Source: Limnohabitans_A sp048020265 (lineage in GTDB: Bacteria; Pseudomonadota; Gammaproteobacteria; Burkholderiales; Burkholderiaceae_C). From it: 64,000 bases of DNA. Positions 56,759 through 64,000 of the stretch are shown here, piece after piece. The position numbers and the translations under genes were made by a program. The number at the start of each line of letters is the position of its first letter. Position 1 is the first letter of the stretch. Under the pieces are notes generated by a model, which saw only the letters and a list, made by a program, of their open reading frames with translations, did no database searches and was not told where the DNA came from. Location: positions 2,542,001-2,606,000 of the forward strand of contig NZ_CP171843.1 of the NCBI RefSeq assembly GCF_048020265.1, written 5' to 3'.

Positions 56759-57340
56759 TCAGGTCTTTTCGACTTGACCGAATTCCAACTCAACGGGGGT
56801 GGCGCGACCAAAAATGGTAACGGACACACGCATCTTGTTGCGTTCGTAATTGACTTCTTCGACCGTGCCATTGAAGTCAGTGAAAGGGCCTTCCTTGACG
56901 CGGATGTATTCACCCACCTCGAACTCCACCTTGTGACGTGGTTTGTCCGTGCCTTCTTGCATCTGGCTCACGATTTTCTGAACATCTGCTTCAGAAATTG
57001 GTGCGGGGCGGTTTTTGGCGCCACCCACAAAGCCCGTCACCTTGTTGGTGTGCTTGACCAAGTGCCAGGTCTCATCGTCCATCACCATTTCCACCAGCAC
57101 ATAGCCGGGGAAAAACTTGCGCTCGGTGGTGCGTTTTTGACCGTTTTTGACTTCGACCACTTCTTCGGTGGGCACCAAAATACGGCCAAACTTGGACTGC
57201 ATGCCCGAGCGGGCGATGCGTTCAATGATGTTGCGCTCGACTGCCTTTTCCATGCCCGAATAGGCATGAACCACATACCACTTCAGGTCTGGGTTGGTCG
57301 AGGAGCCCGCCATTGGGGCGTTGACTACAGCATCGTTCAT
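56759..57340 (-). CDS. nusG: Transcription termination/antitermination factor NusG
   Basis: A 193-residue protein: NGN domain (KWYVVHAYSGMEKAVERNI through residue about 125) that binds RNA polymerase, and a KOW domain (VKEGPFTDFNGTVEEVNYER) that contacts Rho or ribosomal S10. It starts at the ATG at 57340, overlapping the secE stop by one base (TAATG); 21 upstream codons in frame belong to secE. The short N-terminal extension before KWYVV is common in betaproteobacteria. Confidence 0.97.
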   Translation of the reverse strand: MNDAVVNAPMAGSSTNPDLKWYVVHAYSGMEKAVERNIIERIARSGMQSKFGRILVPTEEVVEVKNGQKRTTERKFFPGYVLVEMVMDDETWHLVKHTNKVTGFVGGAKNRPAPISEADVQKIVSQMQEGTDKPRHKVEFEVGEYIRVKEGPFTDFNGTVEEVNYERNKMRVSVTIFGRATPVELEFGQVEKT

Positions 57341-57723
57341 TATTTTTTCCACCCAAGAATCAGATCGTAGAAAACCCATTCCAGAGTTTTGTCGGTGAGC
57401 CACAAGAACAAAGCCATCACCACCACAAAGGCAAAGACATAAGCCGTGATCTGCATGGCCTCTTTACGTTCGGGCCATACCACCTTTTTGACTTCGCGAA
57501 CAGCATCACGGCCGAAAGCCACTAATTGGCGCCCCGACTCGGAGGTGAAAAACACCGCCACGCTGGCAGCCAAACCTGCGAGCAGCCCCGCCCATTGCGC
57601 CAAGCCGCCTTTGCCGGCCAACATGTAGAAGGCCACCAATGCAGCAATGACCAATGCACCAGCTAATACCAGACGCATCTTGTCACCAGCAGCATTCACA
57701 GTTTGAACTTCAGACGTTGCCAT
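57340..57723 (-). CDS. secE: Preprotein translocase subunit SecE
   Basis: A 127-residue inner-membrane subunit of the Sec channel, the three-helix type. Two N-terminal helices cover about residues 16-60 (LVLAGALVIAALVAFYMLAG and AGLLAGLAASVAVFF). The conserved amphipathic FGRDAVREVKKVVWPERKEA and a last helix (AYVFAFVVVMALFLWL) follow. The ATG at 57723 (MATSEVQTVNAAG) was chosen; an in-frame start at 57756 is possible. The stop overlaps the nusG start. Confidence 0.93.
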   Translation of the reverse strand: MATSEVQTVNAAGDKMRLVLAGALVIAALVAFYMLAGKGGLAQWAGLLAGLAASVAVFFTSESGRQLVAFGRDAVREVKKVVWPERKEAMQITAYVFAFVVVMALFLWLTDKTLEWVFYDLILGWKK

Positions 57724-57777
57724 ACGGCTTGAAACCTTTGTTGAGCCCTCGCTCACGAAGACTCTTATCAGACAAGG

Positions 57778-57802
57778 AAGCCCGCTAGGGTCTAGCGGGC
57801 TT
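57778..57802 (-). terminator. Hairpin between tRNA-Trp and secE
   Basis: AAGCCCGCTA (57778-57787) and TAGCGGGCTT (57793-57802) form a perfect 10-bp stem with a 5-nt loop. On the minus strand it is followed by CCTTGTCT, a poor uridine run, so it is probably a partial terminator or processing signal inside the tuf-secE transcript. Confidence 0.6.
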
Positions 57803-57821
57803 GAAAATCCACCTTTTCAGG

Positions 57822-57897
57822 TGGCAGGGGCAGTAGGAATCGAACCTACAACCTTCGGTTTTGGAGACCGACGCTCTGCCAATTGAGCTATACCCCT
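57822..57897 (-). tRNA. tRNA-Trp (CCA)
   Basis: A 76-nt cloverleaf with encoded CCA. The acceptor AGGGGUA pairs with UGCCCCU (one U-G pair), discriminator G73. Anticodon stem UCGGU/ACCGA holds CU-CCA-AA, and the T arm is GUAGG-UUCGAUU-CCUAC. It lies between tuf and secE, the usual place in proteobacteria. Confidence 0.97.
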
Positions 57898-57909
57898 ACT
57901 TGAACCTCT

Positions 57910-59100
<1,191 letters not shown>

Positions 59101-59173
59101 TTCTTCGACTCCGAAAAGTAGTGGTCAACAACCAAGACAGAGGGCGCACAACTCGCATTGCGCGCCCCAAAAC

Positions 59174-59248
<75 letters not shown>

Positions 59249-59278
59249 GAAATCTTCTGACAAACTCAACCGAACGAC

Positions 59279-59352
59279 TGGAGCGGGAAACGGGAATCGA
59301 ACCCGTGTCATTAGCTTGGAAGGCTAAGGTTCTACCATTAAACTACTCCCGC
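59279..59352 (-). tRNA. tRNA-Gly (TCC)
   Basis: A 74-nt cloverleaf with encoded CCA and discriminator U73. The acceptor GCGGGAG begins at 59352. Anticodon stem UUAGC/GCUAA holds CU-UCC-AA, and the T arm is ACGGG-UUCGAUU-CCCGU. It is 30 nt from tRNA-Thr. Confidence 0.97.
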
Positions 59353-59439
59353 ACTGATTGCGCCGCACGAGTGGATGCAACGCCAATGCTTGGAAACCAT
59401 TTCCAATTGCTCAAATCATTCCGGCCTAAGCCAGTTTGC

Positions 59440-59525
59440 TGGTGGAGGAGACTGGATTCGAACCAGTGTAGGCGTAAGCCAACAGATTTACAGTCTGCCC
59501 CCTTTAGCCACTCGGGCACCCCTCC
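59440..59525 (-). tRNA. tRNA-Tyr (GTA)
   Basis: An 86-nt class II tRNA with a long variable arm and encoded CCA. The acceptor GGAGGGG pairs with CUCCUCC (one G-U). The anticodon loop is CU-GUA-AA. It is the first gene of the tRNA-tuf-secE series, 87 nt before tRNA-Gly. Confidence 0.97.
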
Positions 59526-59540
59526 AGAAGCGAGTCTTAG

Positions 59541-59570
59541 ATTATGCCATCCTTTTGTGACAAGCCGCAA
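59541..59570 (-). promoter_or_regulatory. Promoter of the tRNA-Tyr-Gly-Thr-tuf operon
   Basis: On the minus strand TTGCGG (59570-59565), an 18-nt spacer and CATAAT (59546-59541) with the TGG extension before the -10. The start would lie near 59534, about 9 nt before tRNA-Tyr. The region directly follows the ung stop codon, so read-through from ung is also possible. Confidence 0.6.
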
Positions 59571-59587
59571 GCTCGCTCACAACTTTT

Positions 59588-60349
59588 TCACCATTCGATG
59601 GCTTTTTCACCATGCTGCTTCAAAAATTCGGCGGCCTGCGCGAAGTGACCGCACCCCATAAAGGGCATCGGCGGCCGCATGGCCGATAAGGGAGAGGGAT
59701 GATTGGCCAACAAAACCAAATGCCGCGCCTGCATGTCAGCGGCCTCGATCAAGGCCCTTTTGGTCTGTGCGTGCGCCCCCCAAAGCATGAACACCACAGG
59801 ATGCGAACGCCTGACCACAGCGGCAAGCAGTGCATCGGTCAACACCTCCCAACCCCAACCGGCATGGCTGGCAGGTCGCCCAGCCTCCACCGTCAGGCAG
59901 GTGTTCAAGAGCAAAACGCCTTGCCGGGCCCAACGCACCAAGGAACCCTGCTTTGGGAATGCGACACCAAGGCTGTGCTGCAGTTCCTTGAAAATGTTGC
60001 GCAAGCTGGGCGGCAGGCGCACGCCGGGTGCAACTGAGAAAGCCAAACCCTCGGCCTGGCCAGGACCGTGGTAGGGGTCTTGCCCCAAGATCACCACGCG
60101 CACCTGGCTCAAAGGGGTCAAGCTCAGCGCTCGAAAAGGCTCTGGCGGGTAAATGGTTTGTCCTGCGGCCAGAGCCTGGTCCAGGCGCAAAGACAAAGCA
60201 CGCCCGGCTGTCGAGGTCAGAAAATCGGCAACCAAAGGCCCCCAACCGTCGCCCAAGTCTTGCATGTCAGGCGGCCAAGACACCAATTGACCGGGTACCG
60301 AGGGTTCTGCCTCAAACCCCAGACTTTGCTGACCCGTTGCGCGAGACAT
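59588..60349 (-). CDS. ung: Uracil-DNA glycosylase
   Basis: A 253-residue family 1 UDG that removes uracil from DNA. The water-activating motif GQDPYHGPGQAEGLAFSV has Asp91, and the minor-groove loop is NHPSPLSAMRPPMPFMGCGH, where the common HRG segment after PLSA is changed to MRPP. The start at 60349 overlaps the trpC stop by one base (ATGA), so ung is probably translated with trpC. The N-terminal 25 residues are variable. Confidence 0.93.
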   Translation of the reverse strand: MSRATGQQSLGFEAEPSVPGQLVSWPPDMQDLGDGWGPLVADFLTSTAGRALSLRLDQALAAGQTIYPPEPFRALSLTPLSQVRVVILGQDPYHGPGQAEGLAFSVAPGVRLPPSLRNIFKELQHSLGVAFPKQGSLVRWARQGVLLLNTCLTVEAGRPASHAGWGWEVLTDALLAAVVRRSHPVVFMLWGAHAQTKRALIEAADMQARHLVLLANHPSPLSAMRPPMPFMGCGHFAQAAEFLKQHGEKAIEW

Positions 60350-61137
60350 CAGGCAAAGAGTTTGGCCAGGGCCTCGCCGGGCTCGCTCGCGCGCATGAAC
60401 GCCTCGCCCACCAGGAAAGCGTTGACCTCGGCCTCGCGCATGCGCCGAACATCTTCAGGCGTTTGAATCCCGCTTTCGGTGACCAGCAGGCGGTCAGCCG
60501 GCACATCGGGCAACATGTCCAGGGTGGTCTGCAGGGACACTTCGAAAGTTTTGAGGTTACGGTTGTTGATGCCGACCAGGCGCGTTTTCAGTTTCAAGGC
60601 ACGCTCCAGCTCTACGCGGTCGTGCACCTCCACCAGCACAGCCATGTCCAAACTGCGAGCCACCGCTTCCATCTCGGCCATGTGCGCATCGTCCAGACAA
60701 GCTGCGATGAGCAAAACGGCATCGGCCCCCATGGCCCGGGCTTCATAGACTTGGTAGGCGTCGATCATGAAGTCCTTGCGCAGCACCGGCAAGTCGCAAC
60801 TGGCACGGGCTTGCTTGAGGTAATCCACACTGCCCTGGAAAAACTGTTTGTCCGTCAACACCGACAGGCAAGCCGCGCCGAATTCGGCATAGCTTTGGGC
60901 GATGTCGGCCGGGATGAAATCGGCCCGCAACACGCCTTTGGACGGGCTGGCCTTCTTGATCTCGGCGATCACCGCCGCCTGGCCTGCAGCGATCTTGGCT
61001 CGCATCGCGCCTTCGAAGTCGCGGGTCAGCACGCGGCTTTCGGCATCGGCCCGCACCACAGCCAAGGATTTCTGCTTCAAAGCAGCCGCCACTTCTTGGC
61101 GTTTGACCGCGACGATTTTGTCCAGGATGTCACTCAT
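60349..61137 (-). CDS. trpC: Indole-3-glycerol-phosphate synthase
   Basis: A 262-residue TIM-barrel enzyme that closes the indole ring in tryptophan synthesis. The conserved EIKKASPSKGVLRADF near residue 50, VLRKDFMIDAYQVYEARAMG near 120 and the C-terminal VTESGIQTPEDV with phosphate-binding residues are present. The ATG at 61137 (MSDILDKIVAVKRQEV) matches the family; the frame is open 78 codons upstream through the 3' end of trpD in another phase and was rejected. It follows trpD by 94 nt and is not fused to trpF. Confidence 0.95.
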   Translation of the reverse strand: MSDILDKIVAVKRQEVAAALKQKSLAVVRADAESRVLTRDFEGAMRAKIAAGQAAVIAEIKKASPSKGVLRADFIPADIAQSYAEFGAACLSVLTDKQFFQGSVDYLKQARASCDLPVLRKDFMIDAYQVYEARAMGADAVLLIAACLDDAHMAEMEAVARSLDMAVLVEVHDRVELERALKLKTRLVGINNRNLKTFEVSLQTTLDMLPDVPADRLLVTESGIQTPEDVRRMREAEVNAFLVGEAFMRASEPGEALAKLFA

Positions 61138-61231
61138 GATGTTCTTTCTGTTCGGGCGTGGTGGCACCGTGTTCCAAAATGCAAACGAAGAGGCTGCGCA
61201 TGGCCCAAGCCCCCTCGCCAAATCCAATCGC

Positions 61232-62260
61232 TCACGCGGCCTTCCGGCCAAAAGCGACAAACTGCGCCAGCTTGGCTTTGGCTGCACCCGACTCGATGGC
61301 CACACGCGCACGCTCAAGGCCATCGGCGATGCTGCTGGCCACATTGGCCGCGTACAAGGCAGCGCCTGCATTGATCATGACGATGTCACGCGCCGGTCCT
61401 GGCTGATTGTTCAGTACGCCATGCAGCATGGCCATGGATTGCTCAGGAGTGTCCACTCTCAAAGCTCGGTTGCTGGCCATGGTCAAGCCAAAGTCTTCCG
61501 GGTGGATTTCGTATTCGGTGATCTGCCCGTTTTTGAGCTCGCCCACCAAGGTGGCCGCGCCCAGGCTGATTTCGTCCATGCCGTCACGCCCATACACTAC
61601 CACCGCATGCTCGGCCCCCAGGCGTTGCAGGGCACGCACCTGAATGCCCACCAGATCAGAGTGGAACACGCCCATCAAAATATTCGGGGCACTGGCGGGG
61701 TTGGTCAAGGGACCCAAAATGTTGAACATCGTGCGCACACCCAGCTCCTTGCGCACCGGGGCCACGTTTTTCATGGCCGGATGGTGGTTGGGTGCGAACA
61801 TGAAGCCGATGCCAACCTCTTTGATCGAGCGCGCAATCTGCTCGGGCGACAGGTGGATGTTGCCCCCCAGGGCTTCGACCACGTCGGCACTGCCCGATTT
61901 GCTGCTGACGCTGCGCCCACCGTGCTTGGCGGTTTTGGCCCCAGCGGCGGCAGCCACAAACATGGCGCACGTCGAGATGTTGAAGGTGTGCGCCCCATCC
62001 CCCCCTGTGCCCACGATGTCTACCAGGTGCGTGGGATCGGTCACATGCACCTTGGTGGAGAACTCGCGCATCACTTGCGCGGCGGCGGTGATCTCGCCAA
62101 TGGTTTCCTTTTTCACGCGCAAGCCTGTGACAAGCGCTGCAGTCATGACGGGCGACAACTCGCCATTCATGATCATGCGCATGAGGTGGAGCATCTCGTC
62201 GTGAAAAATCTCGCGGTGCTCGATGGTGCGTTGCAGCGCTTCCTGAGGGGTGATGGGCAT
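61232..62260 (-). CDS. trpD: Anthranilate phosphoribosyltransferase
   Basis: A 342-residue enzyme that joins anthranilate and PRPP. The PRPP loop VDIVGTGGDGAHTFNIST lies near residues 79-96, KHGGRSVSSKSGSADVVEAL near 107-126 and the anthranilate site around MFAPNHHPAMKNV. The ATG at 62260 (MPITPQEALQRTIEHRE) has AGGAAA about 6 nt upstream; upstream in-frame codons reach 62497 but overlap the exporter gene. trpE and trpG are not visible nearby; they may lie beyond the window. Confidence 0.95.
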   Translation of the reverse strand: MPITPQEALQRTIEHREIFHDEMLHLMRMIMNGELSPVMTAALVTGLRVKKETIGEITAAAQVMREFSTKVHVTDPTHLVDIVGTGGDGAHTFNISTCAMFVAAAAGAKTAKHGGRSVSSKSGSADVVEALGGNIHLSPEQIARSIKEVGIGFMFAPNHHPAMKNVAPVRKELGVRTMFNILGPLTNPASAPNILMGVFHSDLVGIQVRALQRLGAEHAVVVYGRDGMDEISLGAATLVGELKNGQITEYEIHPEDFGLTMASNRALRVDTPEQSMAMLHGVLNNQPGPARDIVMINAGAALYAANVASSIADGLERARVAIESGAAKAKLAQFVAFGRKAA

Positions 62261-62298
62261 GGGAGTTTCCTGTCGGAGGATCGGGTTCATTGAGAAAT

Positions 62299-62949
62299 TC
62301 AGCGTGCCGGCGCATCGGTCAAGGCGAGCTTCAGACCAAAGCCGATGAACAACAGGCCCGCCAGCCGATCCAGGTGACGCATGCCACGCTGCAGCCAGTG
62401 GGCCCGGCGACTCAACCAGGCAGCCGCCAAAGCCCAAGCCATGCACACCAGCAGACTGTTCAGATTGAACAAGCAGCCCAGAAGTACAAAGGACCAAGCC
62501 GGATCAGCCGCCTGCGCCGGGATGAATTGCGGCACAAAAGCCAGGAAAAACAGCGCCACTTTGGGATTCAGCGCGTTGGTCGCGAAAGCGCCGAAGAACA
62601 CCGTACGCAAACGGGTCACCTCCTCAGGCGGGGATTCGCTCGGAGAGGTCGCCATCCCCTGAGGTGTGCGCCACAACAAACGCACGCCCATCCACAACAG
62701 GTAGGCAGCACCGATCCACTTGATCAGGTTGAACGCGTCTGCCGAAGTCGTAAGCACGGCACCCAGCCCTAAAGCGGCTGCAGCCACATGCACGAAACAC
62801 CCGACCGTGATGCCCCAGGCCGCCACAAGACCCCGCTGCACGCCGCCGCGCAGCGACTGGTTGACGATGTAGAGCACATCCGGTCCGGGCGTGAGGTTGA
62901 GCAGCACACCGGCCAGCATGAACATCCAAAGTTGGGACGCGTCGGGCAT
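62299..62949 (-). CDS. LysE/RhtB-family amino acid exporter
   Basis: A 216-residue inner-membrane protein with about six hydrophobic segments. The family signature NLTPGPDVLYIVNQSLRGG near residue 20, GAAYLLWMGVRLLW near 75 and FATNALNPKVALFFLAFVPQ near 115 are clear. Members export amino acids such as threonine, homoserine or lysine. It begins 4 nt after the threonine aldolase stop, which suggests coupled translation and a threonine- or serine-type substrate, though this is inference. trpD starts 38 nt downstream. Confidence 0.85.
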   Translation of the reverse strand: MPDASQLWMFMLAGVLLNLTPGPDVLYIVNQSLRGGVQRGLVAAWGITVGCFVHVAAAALGLGAVLTTSADAFNLIKWIGAAYLLWMGVRLLWRTPQGMATSPSESPPEEVTRLRTVFFGAFATNALNPKVALFFLAFVPQFIPAQAADPAWSFVLLGCLFNLNSLLVCMAWALAAAWLSRRAHWLQRGMRHLDRLAGLLFIGFGLKLALTDAPAR

Positions 62950-62953
62950 GGCT

Positions 62954-64000
62954 TCAGTAAACGCCTGTTTGGATGGACACCGGACTGGTCTGTGCGGATG
63001 CGTTCGCCATGAAGCGCCGAATGCAATCAATGGCTCGGTCAATGCCCGCTGCATCCACGTTCAAATGCGTCACAAAGCGCAGGCCGATCAAGCCTGTGGC
63101 CAAAACACCCTGGGCCTTCAAATCGTCGAGAAGCGCCGGGCCACGTCCATCGGCTACATCCACAAAAACGATGTTGGTTTGTGCCGAGCGGACGTTCAGG
63201 CCCGGCACGCCTTGTAAGCCTTGGGCCAGCCGCTGTGCCAGCGCATGGTCATCGGCCAAACTGTCCACATGGTGAACCAATGCGTGCAAAGCCGCCGCAG
63301 CCAGAATGCCGGACTGACGCAAGCCGCCGCCCAACACCTTGCGCCAACGCAGCGCCTTGGCGATCAGTTCGCGTGAGCCGCACAAAGCCGAACCCACAGG
63401 TGCACCCAAGCCCTTGCTGAAACACACCGACACGCTGTCAAAGTGGTCCACGATGCGCCGCACGCTGGCCATGACCGACCCGCCTTCGGCTTGCGCCACG
63501 GCCGCATTGAACAAGCGGGCACCGTCCAGATGCACCGCCAGACCGTGCCGACGGGCGAGGCCTGTAGCTTGCGCCAGATAAGCCTGCGACATGGGGTGGC
63601 CGTTCCAGGTGTTTTCCAGCGCCAGCAAGCGTGTGCGTGCAAAGTGGCAGTCGATGGGTTTGATGGCAGCCGCGATGTCGGTCAGCGCCATTTCACCTAA
63701 AGCGTTTTGGGCCAGGGGTTGCGGCTGGATGCTGCCCAGCACGGCCGCGCCACCGCCTTCGTAGCGGTAGGTGTGCGCGTTTTGACCCACGATGTACTCG
63801 TCGCCCCGCTCACAATGCGCCATCAAGGCGCACAGGTTGCTCTGCGTGCCCGAAGGCATGAACAGCGCCGCTTCTTTGCCGGTGATCTGCGCGATGCGCT
63901 CTTGCAAGGCGTTGACGGTGGGATCATCGCCAAACACATCGTCGCCCACAGGCGCTGCCAGCATGGCCTCACGCATTAACCCAGTGGGCTGCGTGACGGT
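62954..64000 (-). CDS. ltaE: Low-specificity L-threonine aldolase (5' end outside window)
   Basis: About 348 residues of a PLP enzyme that splits threonine and allo-threonine to glycine and acetaldehyde. The visible part begins TVTQPTGLMREAMLAAPVGD, so only around six to ten residues are missing. PVGDDVFGDDPTVNALQ and LFMPSGTQSNLCALM are typical. The PLP lysine is in FSKGLGAPVGS, and the histidine region HLDGARLFNAAVA is present. It is coupled to the LysE-type exporter by a 4-nt gap. Confidence 0.92.
   Translation of the reverse strand, partial: TVTQPTGLMREAMLAAPVGDDVFGDDPTVNALQERIAQITGKEAALFMPSGTQSNLCALMAHCERGDEYIVGQNAHTYRYEGGGAAVLGSIQPQPLAQNALGEMALTDIAAAIKPIDCHFARTRLLALENTWNGHPMSQAYLAQATGLARRHGLAVHLDGARLFNAAVAQAEGGSVMASVRRIVDHFDSVSVCFSKGLGAPVGSALCGSRELIAKALRWRKVLGGGLRQSGILAAAALHALVHHVDSLADDHALAQRLAQGLQGVPGLNVRSAQTNIVFVDVADGRGPALLDDLKAQGVLATGLIGLRFVTHLNVDAAGIDRAIDCIRRFMANASAQTSPVSIQTGVY

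Overview
The window looks like part of a betaproteobacterial chromosome, most probably Burkholderiales and perhaps Comamonadaceae (Limnohabitans/Rhodoferax-like). The reasons are GC-rich DNA with strongly GC-biased third codon positions, the order tRNA-Tyr/Gly/Thr-tuf-tRNA-Trp-secE-nusG-rplKAJL-rpoBC, an NtrY/short NtrX pair next to rsmB, and a MerR-type (LiuR) leucine/isovalerate regulon. The genus is inference. Almost all genes lie on the minus strand. No insertion sequence, prophage, CRISPR array or rRNA operon was seen.

Region 1 (1-18060) is mainly branched-chain amino acid and fatty-acid breakdown. 3-Methylcrotonyl-CoA carboxylase (liuB and liuD, the latter cut by the window edge) and methylglutaconyl-CoA hydratase (liuC) form one block. 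A second block runs thioesterase, isovaleryl-CoA dehydrogenase (liuA), beta-carbonic anhydrase, a small membrane-anchored protein, thiolase, SDR enzyme, acyl-CoA dehydrogenase, then the TrkA/TrkH potassium system, a rhodanese and a YchJ protein. A MerR-family regulator (LiuR-like) sits at the head of this block. Two matching 22-bp palindromes overlap the -35 elements of the operon promoter and of the regulator's own promoter. A metallo-beta-lactamase-fold hydrolase diverges from the regulator and starts at the edge of the perfect palindrome.

Region 2 (18101-36181) starts with a 2915-residue cyclic beta-glucan synthase (NdvB type) that ends in short tandem repeats. It is followed by a glycine-rich stress-type protein, a YgjP-type metallopeptidase and a row of envelope and housekeeping genes: plsC, gmhB, glyS, glyQ, lnt, corC and a GNAT acetyltransferase. 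Region 3 (36353-40028) holds fadD with a second MBL hydrolase, a strong promoter feeding a leader of about 424 nt in front of a small RRM RNA-binding protein, and tRNA-Phe.

Region 4 (40083-45563) is a compact operon: LemA-like protein, rsmB, DUF4390 protein, NtrY-type kinase and a response regulator without the AAA+ domain. Region 5 (45669-59570) is the transcription/translation superoperon with leader and intergenic RNA hairpins. Region 6 (59588-64000) is threonine aldolase (5' end outside the window), LysE-type exporter, trpD, trpC and ung, closely spaced.

The window is mostly core metabolism and housekeeping. I found no convincing new defence or mobile system. The best leads are the LiuR operator pair with its MBL hydrolase, the carbonic anhydrase placed in a pathway that needs bicarbonate, the long RRM leader, the TTG-initiated rplJ, and the rplL-rpoB hairpins.
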